Source of the DNA: Salarias fasciatus
Taxonomy: Eukaryota > Chordata > Actinopteri > Blenniiformes > Blenniidae
Direction of reading: 5' to 3'
DNA length: 64,000 nucleotides
Assembly: GCF_902148845.1 (NCBI RefSeq)
Contig: NC_043746.1
Coordinates: forward strand, 16,096,057-16,160,056
The position numbers were made by a program, and so were the translations under genes. Below are positions 23,587-35,495 of the stretch, one piece after another. Numbering within the stretch: position 1 is the stretch's first letter; every line of letters begins with the position of its first letter. A model generated the notes under the pieces. That model had not been told where the DNA came from. It was given only the letters and a program-made list of their open reading frames with translations, and ran no database searches.

Positions 23587-25104
23587 TTTATTGTCGGGCT
23601 AAATCAGCATCAATACCAAAAGAATGTAAAAATAAAAATAGTACAACAAAGTACATCATCTTACAAATACTCATAATGGAGGTTTGACATATCAGAAAAA
23701 AACCAAATAAATTCGAACATGTCACAGTCATAACAAAAATAGAAAAGGTCAATACAGTACATAGAATGCATCAGGAGCTATATATTGAAGTGTCTGCTAT
23801 ACCATAGACTTTACAAAATTCTACTAGAAAATACTCCCAATACCAATGGAATATCAGGTAATACAAAATGTGTAAAAAATGAAAATAATAAAATAAAAAT
23901 ACAAATACAACAACAGAAATAACACTTGTGATGAGTGTGTGCATTCATACAGGTGCAATCCGCATGCAAATCCACCTCAGTGTGACAAACGGTTAAAGCA
24001 GCTACAGTCCGTTAATGACTCTGTGTCGTCGGTTCAATTGCAGTTGTTTCACATGGTGAGTGAAAAGATGATGCCACTGCTAAACTAATTCAAAAACGCC
24101 GTGTCCCGGTGGCCACGTTTCACGTCTCTGACTTAGAGTGACCTAAAATACGGAATAATGATGAGTTTCTCGAAAAGAAAAAAAAAGAGCAATGACCAAA
24201 AAAAAAGGCAAGCTTGGTTGTGAGGCTGAAACAAAACGTATGATCTGCTCAGTTTTGTAGTGTTTGGATGAACTGACTACGGAGTAACATAATCCAATAC
24301 GGAAGTGTCATGTTATGCGACCACCTCAGTGTGTGACTGACGGCGATTCACGGTCCTGTCGGAGTGGTGTGTATTTCATATGACGGTGGATCTTGGCACT
24401 GACCCGTCCTCTTCAAAGGATGAAACACTCCGATGGATCAGACATACATACACAGACAAATGCCACTACGAAAGCCCACTAGTAACCAGAACAATAACAA
24501 TAATAATATTAATAACTGTAATAATAATATTTCTTGACCGTATATGTGGTGACGTCTTCCTGTCGTCACTCTCAGGGAGTAAAAATAGAGAATTTGGCAG
24601 AAGAAAAACGGTTGTCTCGACAGTCCGCGCTGTGAGTGTGAGAGGGTGCAGATCATTAGCTTCAATGCTAATCTGTTATTTTTTTTTTCTTTCCCCCAGG
24701 TAGCGCTCATGGAGATAGCAGTTACTATGGTAACCGCATGAGCGCTGCCACTGGATGTAGTGTGTATGTACATGTGTGCGTGTGTGTGTGTGTGTGTGTG
24801 TATATATACCATATTTACACACAGTGTGTTGTGTGATTTGGGTCTTTGCAGGCAGGTTGGTTGTGTCGGTTCGACCCCCCCCCCCGCGCCGTGTGGTGCG
24901 GGGTTCTGAACCCCCCCCCGGTGGTGCTGTAGATATGAAGCTCTTCTGAAGCTCGTCTGTCGCCTGGACTCAGCTACATCTCCGCACTGACAGGAGGTCT
25001 GACGTTTCGATCGGAGGCAGGGGGGGGTGGGGGGGGGGGGGAGGATGCTGGGTGTCATAGTGTTGTGGGGTGGGGGTGGGGGTGTTGGGGGGTCCGGTGC
25101 GGTG
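23587..25104 (-). other. dpf2 3' UTR
   Basis: The minus-strand AATAAA (reverse complement at 23587-23592) is the first convincing signal downstream of the dpf2 stop, giving a 3' UTR of about 1.5 kb. It contains C-runs and G-runs at 24877-24919 and 25019-25090 and a (TG)n array near 24777-24800. Confidence 0.55.
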
Positions 25105-28100
25105 TCACTCGGGGGCGGAGCTCTGGTTCTGCTGGTATATGGAGGCTTTGTCCTTGAGCAGAGCCAGGCACAGGTGGCAGCTCCAGCTCCCTGCGAGGCA
25201 GAACATGCATTAAAACCACTGTCAGTCAGCATCACACCTCACTTGATGCTGTTACAATCAACTGAACCCCCCCACTCCCCCCTTTTTTTTTATTTCTACA
25301 GTGTTTAAACATTGAAACAGCCGCAGCAGTGGCTCGACCCAAAACACTGCTGTGGAACACTGATAAGAGCCCTGTGCAGCAGATCGTATCCGCTGGATAA
25401 AAGCCGCTTTGAACCCGTGGTATCAGAGGAGTGCACCAGCATGTGATGATCCTCCTGGTCTGTTGACTTCTCTAGTGTGGCGCTCGCTTACCCTCCGGGG
25501 GTTCGGTCATGGGGGGAGTTAGGCAGTACATGTGGTAGCCTCGGTCACAGTCATCGCAGAACAGCAGCTGGTCCTGTGGAAAACGCAAACGAAAATGAAA
25601 CTGGAATCACGTCAAGGTTTTGACTTGACATGTTATCAGTGGCGGCTTGTTGAGCCAACGCCATACGACGTGTCACTGGACTTTCACAAAGAGGCTCACG
25701 TCGTTCTCCGAGGTGCCGCAGACGTTGCAGCACTTGCACTCGATGCACTGCCAGCGGTAGGTCTTCACTGCCGCCATCATCACCGGGGTGAACTGCAGGC
25801 ACGTCGGGTGGCCTGCGGGACAGAGAGGGGGACGGACGTCTGTGTGACGCAACCAAGCCGCAGCCAAGACTGACAAACAGAAGGTTTCTTAAAATAATAA
25901 AACCATTAGCAGCTCACTGCTACCTCAGAGGTCATCGCTACAAGAAAGGATGTTGTTAAATTTACAGCAGGAACATCGTGTTACGTGATAAGAAAAAAGG
26001 TTCACCTTCATGCCAAAAGCCATATCACTGTTAAAACATCCCAGATTTTTTCTGAATGCAAGGTAGCTGAATGAGACTGACTGACCATTGAGCTGTGCAC
26101 TGAAAAAACAGTGCAGTTTATGAGTCTTTTAGGGCTACTAGTAGTGCTAAGTTCAAGGTTTAGTACTTTATGATTTAATTTTGTCTATATCGAGTCTGAT
26201 CATGGGTCAATCACCTCATGTTTATTTTCCCTTGTTGTAAAATTGACTAAGTACGCTAAAATCAGCTTTTCATGTGAAGTGCGTGGAATATTTTCATTTG
26301 GAGCTTCTAACAGCTAAGTTGTACTTTACAGCTTGTTTTCTTGTAATTTCTTGAAGTGGATATTTTGCATTTTGATCCCAAAACGCATTGCATTTCACTG
26401 CCGTTGAAAGAATTGCATCATTTAAATGTGCTCATATTAAATTCAGCTCTTGAATATAGAAGTACATAAATGCAGTCTGAGATGGTTTCGTAACGGAATC
26501 ATGGAACTTGACAGGGAAGAATTGACAACGGTCACTAACATGTGCTTTGCACCGACAGCTCAGAAGAAGCAGTTTGTACCTGAGCGTCCGCAGTCTGAGC
26601 AGGACACCAGCTCCTCGGACTGGCCGGTCTTCTGGTTTAAGGTGGAGTCTCCCAGGCAGAAGTCACAGTAGTCGTTGGGCAGAGCCAGACCATTGGGACC
26701 CTTCTTAGTTGCTGAGTGGATACAGAAGTGAAGAAAGTATTCAGTGTCTGTTACAAGACTGAGAAAGGAGAACGTGTGAATACCGTGCTTTCTCCGCCAG
26801 ACTCCTTTATTGTGGCCACACCTGTCTGTGTCACATCTGTACAAAATGTTCTTACTGTGGTTAAACTGGTTGATGTGCTGATGGATGAGTGACAACTGAC
26901 ACACTTTCATGTACTTTCTGACACGGTGACGAGTGCAAACAGAAAATCAACGATCGATGCGATGGTATGTTGCAGGAACAAAAAACAAAAACAAAAAACA
27001 AAAAGATGAATGGTATGCTTCAAAATAATTAAAAAAAAAAAAGAAAAAGTCACGTGTCCCGACAGTGCAGGCATGTTTCAGTCATGAACACGGACACTCA
27101 GCCCAAAGACGAGATTGAAAACCATCATGGAAATCAAAAAATGAAAAGAGTGGGGGGAAAAAAAGAATGAGAGAGAGAGAGAGAGACTTTCCTCCAACAG
27201 TCACACACATGCTACCCAGCATGCACACACTCTTTCCTCCCCTCTCTCTCCCCGTCTCGTTCCCAGCACTAGAGAGTGACTCACTCTTCTGCTCCTCAGG
27301 CTGGCGAGGAGTGGGTGGTGCCTCGATCTCCTCGCGGTCCTCGCCCTCCTCCTCGGCCAGGTGAGAGTGTGTATAGTGGTAGCTCAGGCCGGGACGGTTC
27401 TTGTAGCGCTTCCCACAGACTGATACACACACACACGGTCACACAAAAAGTGTTACAGTGATGACTGGAACTGTCGTCCAAAAAGGCCCAGAGTGGCAGC
27501 GCAGGTGGAGGCGCGCCGTGTGTCGCCCCCGAAAACGACTTTTTTAATCATTTTGTTTTCCGCATGATTAATAATTGATTGGCGGACGATCATTCAGCAC
27601 AGGCCAGCATTTGCACAGTGGGGCCAACAAGAAGTTACAAAGCGCACACGGAGCAGCATCTCAGCAGGGGGAAAAAAAAAACAAAAAACAAAAACAACGA
27701 ACGGGAGGGGAAGGAAAAAAAACAAAAAACAAAAAAAAAACAACCCCGCATCCAGAAGGAAAAAAAAGTTCCAATTTAACTCTTATCAAATGTTAGTTCC
27801 AGGTGGGGTCTTTCAGATCACGCCATGCACGGCAGGAGGCTCGTCTTTCGTCTTTCAGGGGGAAAAAGCCAAAGCTTGTCTTGCTCACATGCGGTCTCAC
27901 ACACACACACACACGCACACAAACACAGACGCGACACGGGACGGGAAGCTTCTACTCACTGTCGCAGGCGTACGGCTTATCGCGCTCCTCCAGCGCTGCG
28001 GCGGCAGCCTCCGTTTTCTTTTTCCCGTTCTTGTCACTTCGACCCTTCAAAACAACGAACAGTCGTTAAACGACTGAAATACTGTTTAATGTCTATTAGT

Positions 28101-31100
28101 CATGAAAATATCCTACTGGGAATATTTTACAGCTCAGTGCCTTCAGGGGAGCATTTCTGCAGTACACACATTTGTTTGTTAGTTTTTCAAAAGACTCCAG
28201 CAGGGGACTCTGCGCTGCAAAAACATCCCAGCGTTAACCAGCCTGCTGGTTCTGCCAGTATAACGAATGTGAACTGAAATCCTTTGTATTGATAAGCTCT
28301 AACTTAAGCAGTGTTAGGCTTGAATGAAAACTTTTCATTCTGTGTTATTTAAGCCTCTCCTTTGCTTTGTGAGAGGGACATGAACTCCTCCACACACAGT
28401 ACAGCAGGGAAGGCGTACTGGAGACATAAAAAATGAATCAGGGTGACGACGAAATAACTTGATTGAAACAACTAGACATTGCAGCTAAACCTCTTTAATT
28501 CAGCGCCAATTAATGAAAGATAAACTACAGCCACTGCGGCTTTGTTTTCATGCCCAATTTCATCGAGCAGCATGCTGTAGAAAATGTAAAGCAAAAAGAC
28601 TCTCACCTTGGACTTGCTTTTTCCTCGCCTCTTGGGGGTCTCATCCTCAAAGTCTTCGTCATCCAGGTCATCCAAGTAGTCGTCGTGGTCTAGGACTCGC
28701 TGGAGAGAAAATCCCAGGAACAGTGAATTGTGTGAGATGTATCAACTTTGATACATCTCACATGACCGAACAAGGAGAAATTATTAAATGCAAGTAATTT
28801 GCTTGAATTCATTTCAGTAGTGACTCAAGATTTTAAAAAGGTTTTAAAAGATGTCAGAATATTCTTATCTCTACTGTCAACACTGGCACCACAGCCGAGT
28901 GGGATTTGCCCTTTTAACATTATTACGCTTCACTGGTGCTGCCACTGACAGAGACTAGTGTTCCTCCAGCTTTTAAGTCTGACCTTACGGATGCGCCCAG
29001 AGGACGTGTGAGTGGCTGCCGACGTAGCGGGAGGCTCCACGGTGGCTGCATCGTCCTCCGAGCCGCGGAGGTCCGACACGCCGCTCCTCCTGTCGAGGGG
29101 CTCTCCTTTCAGCAGGGCCTCCAAACTGCTGCCATCCACTGCTCCCAGAGCATCTCGCTTCAAACCCAGCTCCAAATCAGCTGCTTGAACCATGAAAAGC
29201 AAAAGCATGAGCATGTCAAGAAAACACAAATATCACAAAGAATTCATTAGCACAAAATCATCTCCTCACACCTCACTTTAACAAATAGGACACATATTTG
29301 CTCACAAGCAAAAATAAGGTTTGACCAGAATTAAAAGAAAAAATAAGACTTCAGGAAGGTCTTTGTGATGAATTGTTGGTTCACCAAAAGTGTTACCTGC
29401 TTTCAGAGTAGGGAAGGCCAGGCGCGGGTCCTCAGGGGGATGAGAACGCCGTTTCTTTCTCCAGCGACGAGCTGGATAGGTGTACAGCTGTCCAGGAGCT
29501 ACACCTAATGCCAAAAAAAAAAAAAAAGAAAAAAGTGTTAATAGGACTTTAAAACACCATCTTTATTGTGTGGTTAAGTTTCAACTGTAGATTCCACGGT
29601 AAAATACATGCCTGCACTGCGGTGTCTCTTCTCCATCCAGATGTAACAGTTGGACTGGGCCACACCAGTCTGGGAGTCCAGGAAAGGCATGAGGATGCTG
29701 CGCTCCGCACACAGACGGGCGTTGTAACTGTGACACTGCTCAATGGCATCTCTGTAATACTGCTCTCCCAGCCTGAAATGTGGAAGTTGGACACTAACAG
29801 GTCAAACAGCACAGATCAAGACAGAAAGGTTAATAATTTTTGTGGAATAATTACAGTAAGTAAAACAGTCCATCATTCTGTTTAACAGATTTATATAAAA
29901 AAAAAGTCCAAGTTGCCCTCTGTAATTTTTGTAAAAAATTAAATACATTTCTATATGAACAGTAAATATGAAATGTCAGGTCAAATTTAAGTGGAAGAAT
30001 AGCTTCTTTTATTTTGTTAAATAATTACTAGTCTCTGTATCTGTGACTTTCTACAAGCACTGTTCGAAATGACTGGCATTCGCACAGGAAATGAGTCACA
30101 AACTGAGCACAAATAAACAGATGAATGAAATCAGGAGGCATTATTACAGTGGAATGATGCATTTGATTCAGTTGTGACTTTAACTCATCTAGGGTCAGTG
30201 GTGCACAAAAGATCATTGAAATCAAAATAAAACTAACAAAACGGAAAGAAACAAAACAACCAAATGATGACAAATACTTAGAGATGCTGTAAGACATTTG
30301 ATGAATTGGGATAACAAAATACACATAAAACGTATTATGAGGTGTTTTAGCCCTGAATAATAGTTGTCGGTGGACTCTCAACACTGTGAGCCCAAAGGCT
30401 CCTTTTATGATAAGTTATCCACAAATGCGCTGGGAAATAGGAGTAAATAGCTCTTATGAATTACCTATTGCTCAGCTTATGTGCGGCACAATTTTCGTAA
30501 TATTTTAGTCATCAATGTTGTGAGACACGGATGTTATCACACAAATACTAAGACGGCCATCTTCGACGTATCAAACACGAGTAATGGATGTGCTTCCTCA
30601 CGGTTACAGTATTTATCCTGAGCTTCACTCAAACCCATTTGCCGCATTGTGAGATGTGACTGGTACTCAGTCCACATTAACTTCACTGCATTTGATGTGT
30701 TTGCGGGACAAGGCAGCCTGGCTTCCGCACAGCCGTCAGCATTAACAGAAACGATGGAGGACAGTCAGAACAAAAGGTTGATTGTTAGCAAGTCTTCCGT
30801 CACAACAAAGCGCCCGCCAACCTGTCAGCTTACTGGACTATTAACTCTTTCCTTCAACTACACACGGAATAATGATGCTGGATGTGAAGCCACTTCACGC
30901 ACAGACCCCGGGTGGTGGACTCGGGTGGAAACTGTGGCTAAATTCATCTCCATGACGGCTTTGGTTCTCCTAATATTTGCTCACAGCTAACGAGCTAGCC
31001 GTAGCTCATTGGATAACGTTATTCTCTTGGGACAATTATTGTAGGCAGTTCGGAGCCCGGGACGCAACGGATACAGTTGCTCGCACTTTGTGTCAACGAG

Positions 31101-31206
31101 AAAAAACGTCGATGAAGCACACGACCCTGTATAGTTGGTCCTTTAACTCTGTCGATAAATAAAGGTAAACTTACACTTTCACAACACTGTCGACGGCCGC
31201 CGCCAT
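25105..31206 (-). CDS. dpf2: Zinc finger protein DPF2 (requiem/BAF45d)
   Basis: A BAF (SWI/SNF) chromatin-remodelling subunit that reads acetylated histone H3 through a tandem PHD finger. Eleven minus-strand exons: 31175-31206, 29612-29772, 29397-29504, 28984-29180, 28607-28699, 27960-28044, 27285-27419, 26580-26711, 25700-25812, 25492-25573, 25105-25190; phases agree and give 407 residues (human about 391). Domains in order: the N-terminal requiem domain ([46 protein letters not shown]); acidic [19 protein letters not shown]; one C2H2 finger ([20 protein letters not shown]); PHD1 from [20 protein letters not shown] to [14 protein letters not shown]2 from [20 protein letters not shown] to [11 protein letters not shown]. 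All zinc ligands seen match human. The start MAAAVDSVV lies in a CpG-rich promoter. The intron after exon 2 starts with GC. The presence of the C2H2 finger agrees with DPF2 rather than a DPF3-type variant. Confidence 0.96.
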
Positions 31207-31258
31207 GTTTGCTTATTGCGGTTGTGAGCAGAGCCACTGCGCATGCGCAAACACGTCA
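31196..31258. promoter_or_regulatory. dpf2 core promoter: YY1 and NRF1 motifs
   Basis: On the minus strand the start codon is embedded in AAACATGGCGGCGGC, a strong YY1 consensus. Thirty bases upstream, 31238-31249, is TGCGCATGCGCA, a perfect palindromic NRF1 site, followed by an ACGTCA half-CRE at 31253-31258. This looks like a TATA-less housekeeping promoter. Confidence 0.7.
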
Positions 31259-34200
31259 GTTTCCGTGGGCGCCCCCGCGCGGTCAGAGGGGTTAAAGTGC
31301 ACATACAGTGTGGCGGGCAACGAGAGGCAAAATTACATTATTTTGGTTTAAACTGCAAAACTTCAACAACTTTTTCAATTTACTTCATAAAATATTAGTA
31401 TATGAAAAGTCAAGATTGGTTCCCAACTGGATAAATATGGAAATTCTACATGTATTCCATTGACCCATATGTTACAGCTGAATGTGTGCTATTAAGAAGA
31501 AATTACAATGAAGTTTATCACTTATATCATAAGTTCAGAACAGTTTTCATTGTTCCAGAAATAGTAAAAAAATTAAATAAAAGTATCATTTTGTCTCACA
31601 TAGAGAAGGCCTCCAGCCCTTGTTGTGCTCTACAGATTGCAATAGGTAATATGGTCACTGTGTATGTTTTTGGGCCATGGGAGGAAAGTAATTAAATCCT
31701 CTGATTAATTTATAAAAGCAGCATATTTCTTTTTTTTTTTTTTTTTTTTTAGAACTGATCATTTTTCCAATCACAAGGTTGGTGTCAGTTTTTCATTGTC
31801 CTTCAGTCAAGACGCTAAAATCCAAGTTGTTCCAACTTGACAAGCTGTCAACATTGGTGTGTGAGAGTGTGAAAAAGAATTATGAGACAAGGTATCAAGA
31901 GTGCAAGTGGAATGAGGAAATGGCAGTAAGGTTGACTCTTACTGCATGAGTTCAGACCCCTGTTTTACTTGGAATTTAAGTTACCTTGACAGACGTTTGT
32001 CAGTTGGACATTCGACCGTTTGGAACAAACAAACAAACAAGGACAAGTGTGTTGAATGAGTCACACCCTATGCAACTTCACAAAACCTGTGAGGAACTGC
32101 TGGAATAAATGAGAATATTGCTTTATCAACTGAAAATCAAATCTAAATTCTGTTTTGCAGATGATACTGGAACCAGGCCTGCTGATCCCTAAGACCATGA
32201 CCAAAAAATGTTTTTTATTCAATACGCAACAGTATTTACAGTGTCAGACAGGCCAACCCAGTCAAGGGAACAGCATGAATTGTTGACCAGATTGGAAAAA
32301 GAGGAAACCACAGAAGACAACTGAAACCTTCAATGTAGCACAGAGAATTGAACTGACTCTTCACGAAAGTTGCTTTTTGTTTCTGGAAAATAGTTGGAAC
32401 AAAAGCATTTTGTGAATTGCATCTGTTTGTCCTCACCAGAGAAACCAGCTCAGTCTAATCTACAATCTAAAATGACTGCTAACTGAAGTAAACAGCCTGT
32501 AGGAGCCATTTAGCATTTCTTTATTTAACCACCGTGGGGAGAGTATGGGAAAAGCACATTAGGAGCACACAGATGATTAGGGACAGGTGTGCAAAGAGGG
32601 ACAGCGAACAGTCTTTCGCCGTGTTCGTTCGGCGTGTGGATGGTGCTTGTGCTCTTTTGGAAGTGGAACGTGTGAGTTTTCTGGTTCCAGCTTGATGTGA
32701 ACTGTGGATATATGCACCAAAGGAAATCAATGGGTCGCAGCACCCAAACATAGAAAGAGCGCGGAACCTTCTGATTGATGTGACATGCGGGCACGCGTCC
32801 TGGACGATTCTCCCTCTAACACCTTCAAAGGATCTCAAAGTGTAGCAGCCCTATTGGGAAATGGGCTCTACACAGCCTGTAACAAAACATTTGGATTCAT
32901 ATTCAAAGACCTGTGTGAATTGCATTAATATACTGTCTTATCCACCAAGGAGTGTGGGATTTTGGTCTTTTAACATACTTGTCATGTTCCACTCAATCAA
33001 TCACACTGACAATTTGTGTACAAAACCTTCATTGTTTCTCTTGACTTCTCAGGATAAAGCAACAGAGCGTGAAAACTGTGAAACAAAGCAACAGAAAACT
33101 GGTTCAGCTTCCCTACTGGTCCTGACACGTCCAGTTTCTCTGGACAACTGCATGAAGGGGAGGTAAAATTATTTCGGTATTTTAAAACAGCTGAAATAAT
33201 GCTTCTGGGGCCATTAATCAGTAGAAGGATGCTGTTTGTGATCAAGTCACTAAATCCACTGGCGAAGAGATTAGAAGAGTTTATCCTTACTAGCTATGGA
33301 GCGTTCTTGGATTCTGAGTTATGCCACTTGACTTTCAGCCAAACTGAAGTTGCTCATAAACATCTGAATGTCTTAGAAATGTATTAACCTCCTGAGAGTC
33401 AGTCTGGGAGAGTTTACTATCATGATTTCCGGTTAAATGCATCAATCAGGTGCAATGATTGGGAGAACATCTTGCACACACTTGCCTGATAAAAGGTTAA
33501 CCATCACAGAGTGAGTAAACAACATTGTATTCTCGGTTGTGTATTCCAGGCAAATAGTACATGAAGGCCTGGCACGATGAAAGTAACGGTTGTGCAAAGA
33601 GGTTGTTAAAGTTTGCGCTGTTTGCTCAAGTTTGATTGTTACCGAATTGATTTGTGAGCTCCATAAAAGTTTTACATCGAAGAAAAAAAAAAAACTGTTC
33701 ATTACTTTGTCAGAAAATGTAATCATAATAAATACATGAATTATAATGATAATCATAGGATTAATGACTCAGCAATTAGTTATGTATTGACTGATCTGGG
33801 CGTATGCTTGATTCCCAAATAACACAAGTTAACACAACTGCAGCATTTCAGACAACAACAGCAAAACAAACCTTCCAGAATGACGGCCGTCTCACAGTAA
33901 TCCAACAATAAGGCCTGAATGGGTGAAACGCCCAATGGAAGCCAGTGGAGATTCCCAAAATGCCCCTGAAGCACTTGCAGACACGAAGAAACAAAATTCT
34001 CTGGTCTGATGAGACAGAGATTGAACTCTTTGGCCTGAATGCCTGCTGTCATGTTGGTATGGTGGTGGCAGCATCATGCTGTGGGGATGTTAGATCCGGA
34101 TAAAGATGAGCACAGAAATGTACAGTACAGCAACATCCTGAATGGAAGGTCAGAGTGCTTTTGACTTTAGACCGGAGCATCGGTTCGTCTTTCAGCGAGA

Positions 34201-35495
34201 CACCAATCATCAGTGCACGATTGTAAAAGTCATTTACATTCAGCTACTGGACACGTAGCCTCCCATAGATAAAAAAATTCTGTTTTTATTATCCGTAATT
34301 TATGGGGCGTGTCATTGCTTATCTAAACCGTCCTTCAGCTACAGTCAAAGCTGGGGGCACATTTCAGATATTAATTCATTTGAAACAGAAGTGGCCATTT
34401 GGAGGAGGTCTGTATGTGTGAATAATTTTATACTGCACCAATAATACTGAGCGAGCATACGTTTAAGAAGAAATATTGCATGTAATCAAAATAAAGACTA
34501 AACATTTTTTAAAGAAATTGTAAAGGAATTGCTTCATAACTAGCTCGGGCCATTGAAGCTTTATGTGCTAATAATGCTGTAGAGTAATCATAGGTGGGGT
34601 CAGAAAGGTCAGAAGGATTAGCCCCGTTTAGGTGCAGCCTTCGCAGGGTTAATACGTGTGGAAGAAGCAGCCTAAGCTCACGGAGGTCACAGAGTTGTAG
34701 CGGTGACGGTGTGATGTTGGCGACTCTGTCGGAGGGCGGGGAGGCAGCATAAAGGATTATGGGGTCTTTATTCCACGGTACTTTGTCTTTTAGATTATGT
34801 GTAGTCATGTCTGTTGGCTCTGTATTTCTGTTGTTTCATCATAATCTATTATTGCTTTATCATCCGTTGTAATTGCCCGGCTCAGTGCATGTTGTGCTGT
34901 AATTGTGTGGCACTATGAGTGAGAGGGGTGTTGTGGCTGATAAGGCCGTTCTGTGTTGCATGTGTTCAAAGAAATACGTCCAAGTTTGACACAAGACTCA
35001 GTTATCAATTGCCAAATGAGCCAGCTGACTCGGTTCTGCAGAGACAGAGACTTGGCCTGACTGACTGAAAGAATAGCGGTAAGAGGCTGGGACTAGTCTG
35101 TAGGGCCACAAAGGGAGGGCAAAGTCTATAACACAGCCACTCCCCCATGTCTGCACCAATCGTTCAGAGGCATATCATTTATATGCTTCTGCATTTTTGT
35201 ATTGCTGTTTTTTTTTTAATCTGGGGAGGTTGGCTGCAGGTTAGCCTTGTGATACTTTAAATTAGAATCAACAAATATGCAGACAGCGTAATAACAACCA
35301 ATATCCTTACTGAGACTGATTTTTGCTTCTTTTTTTTCTTTCTTTCTTTTTTTGTCACCTAGGGGTTCCTCTGGTGATGAACCCTGGTGCATTCTGCCTC
35401 TGGACAGCGCTCTAAGTTTGATTTTATAGGCCTGATCTGACTTGAGAGTCAGCCACAGACACAGCTCTTCAGCCTGTGACCCGGGAGCCGCCACG
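31259..35495. other. Intergenic DNA between dpf2 and slc5a7-like
   Basis: 4.2 kb between two divergent genes. A transposase fragment of Tc1 type is at about 33915-34210. A short degenerate copy of a common fish interspersed repeat is near 31655-31700. The remainder is AT-rich with scattered short open frames lacking any recognisable domain, including a 99-codon minus-strand frame at 34509-34808. Confidence 0.5.
33915..34210 (+). mobile_element. Tc1/mariner transposase fragment
   Basis: Translation of about 33971-34045 gives HLQTRRNKILWSDETEIELF followed by GLNA, the signature of the Tc1-like DD34E transposase including its second catalytic-aspartate region (SDET). At 34052-34085 the GGTGGCAGCATCATGCTGTG block encodes the GGGSIMLWG motif, but it follows almost directly, so the roughly 30 residues normally between the two motifs are missing. 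The flanks decay quickly, and no terminal inverted repeats or intact reading frame were found. It is a dead, internally deleted DNA transposon remnant. Confidence 0.85.

Noticed and set aside
27670-27745. A-rich ACAAAAAAC runs as a retroposon tail
   Set aside because: No body sequence of a SINE or LINE next to it and no target duplication; a simple A-rich tract in a dpf2 intron.
31259-31285. GC-rich GACCGCGCGGGGGCGCC as a further CTCF site
   Set aside because: Two mismatches at informative core positions inside a CpG promoter; chance is likely.
34509-34808. 99-codon minus-strand open frame in the dpf2/slc5a7-like gap
   Set aside because: No recognisable domain, no splice partners or promoter, and it lies in AT-rich DNA next to transposon debris.
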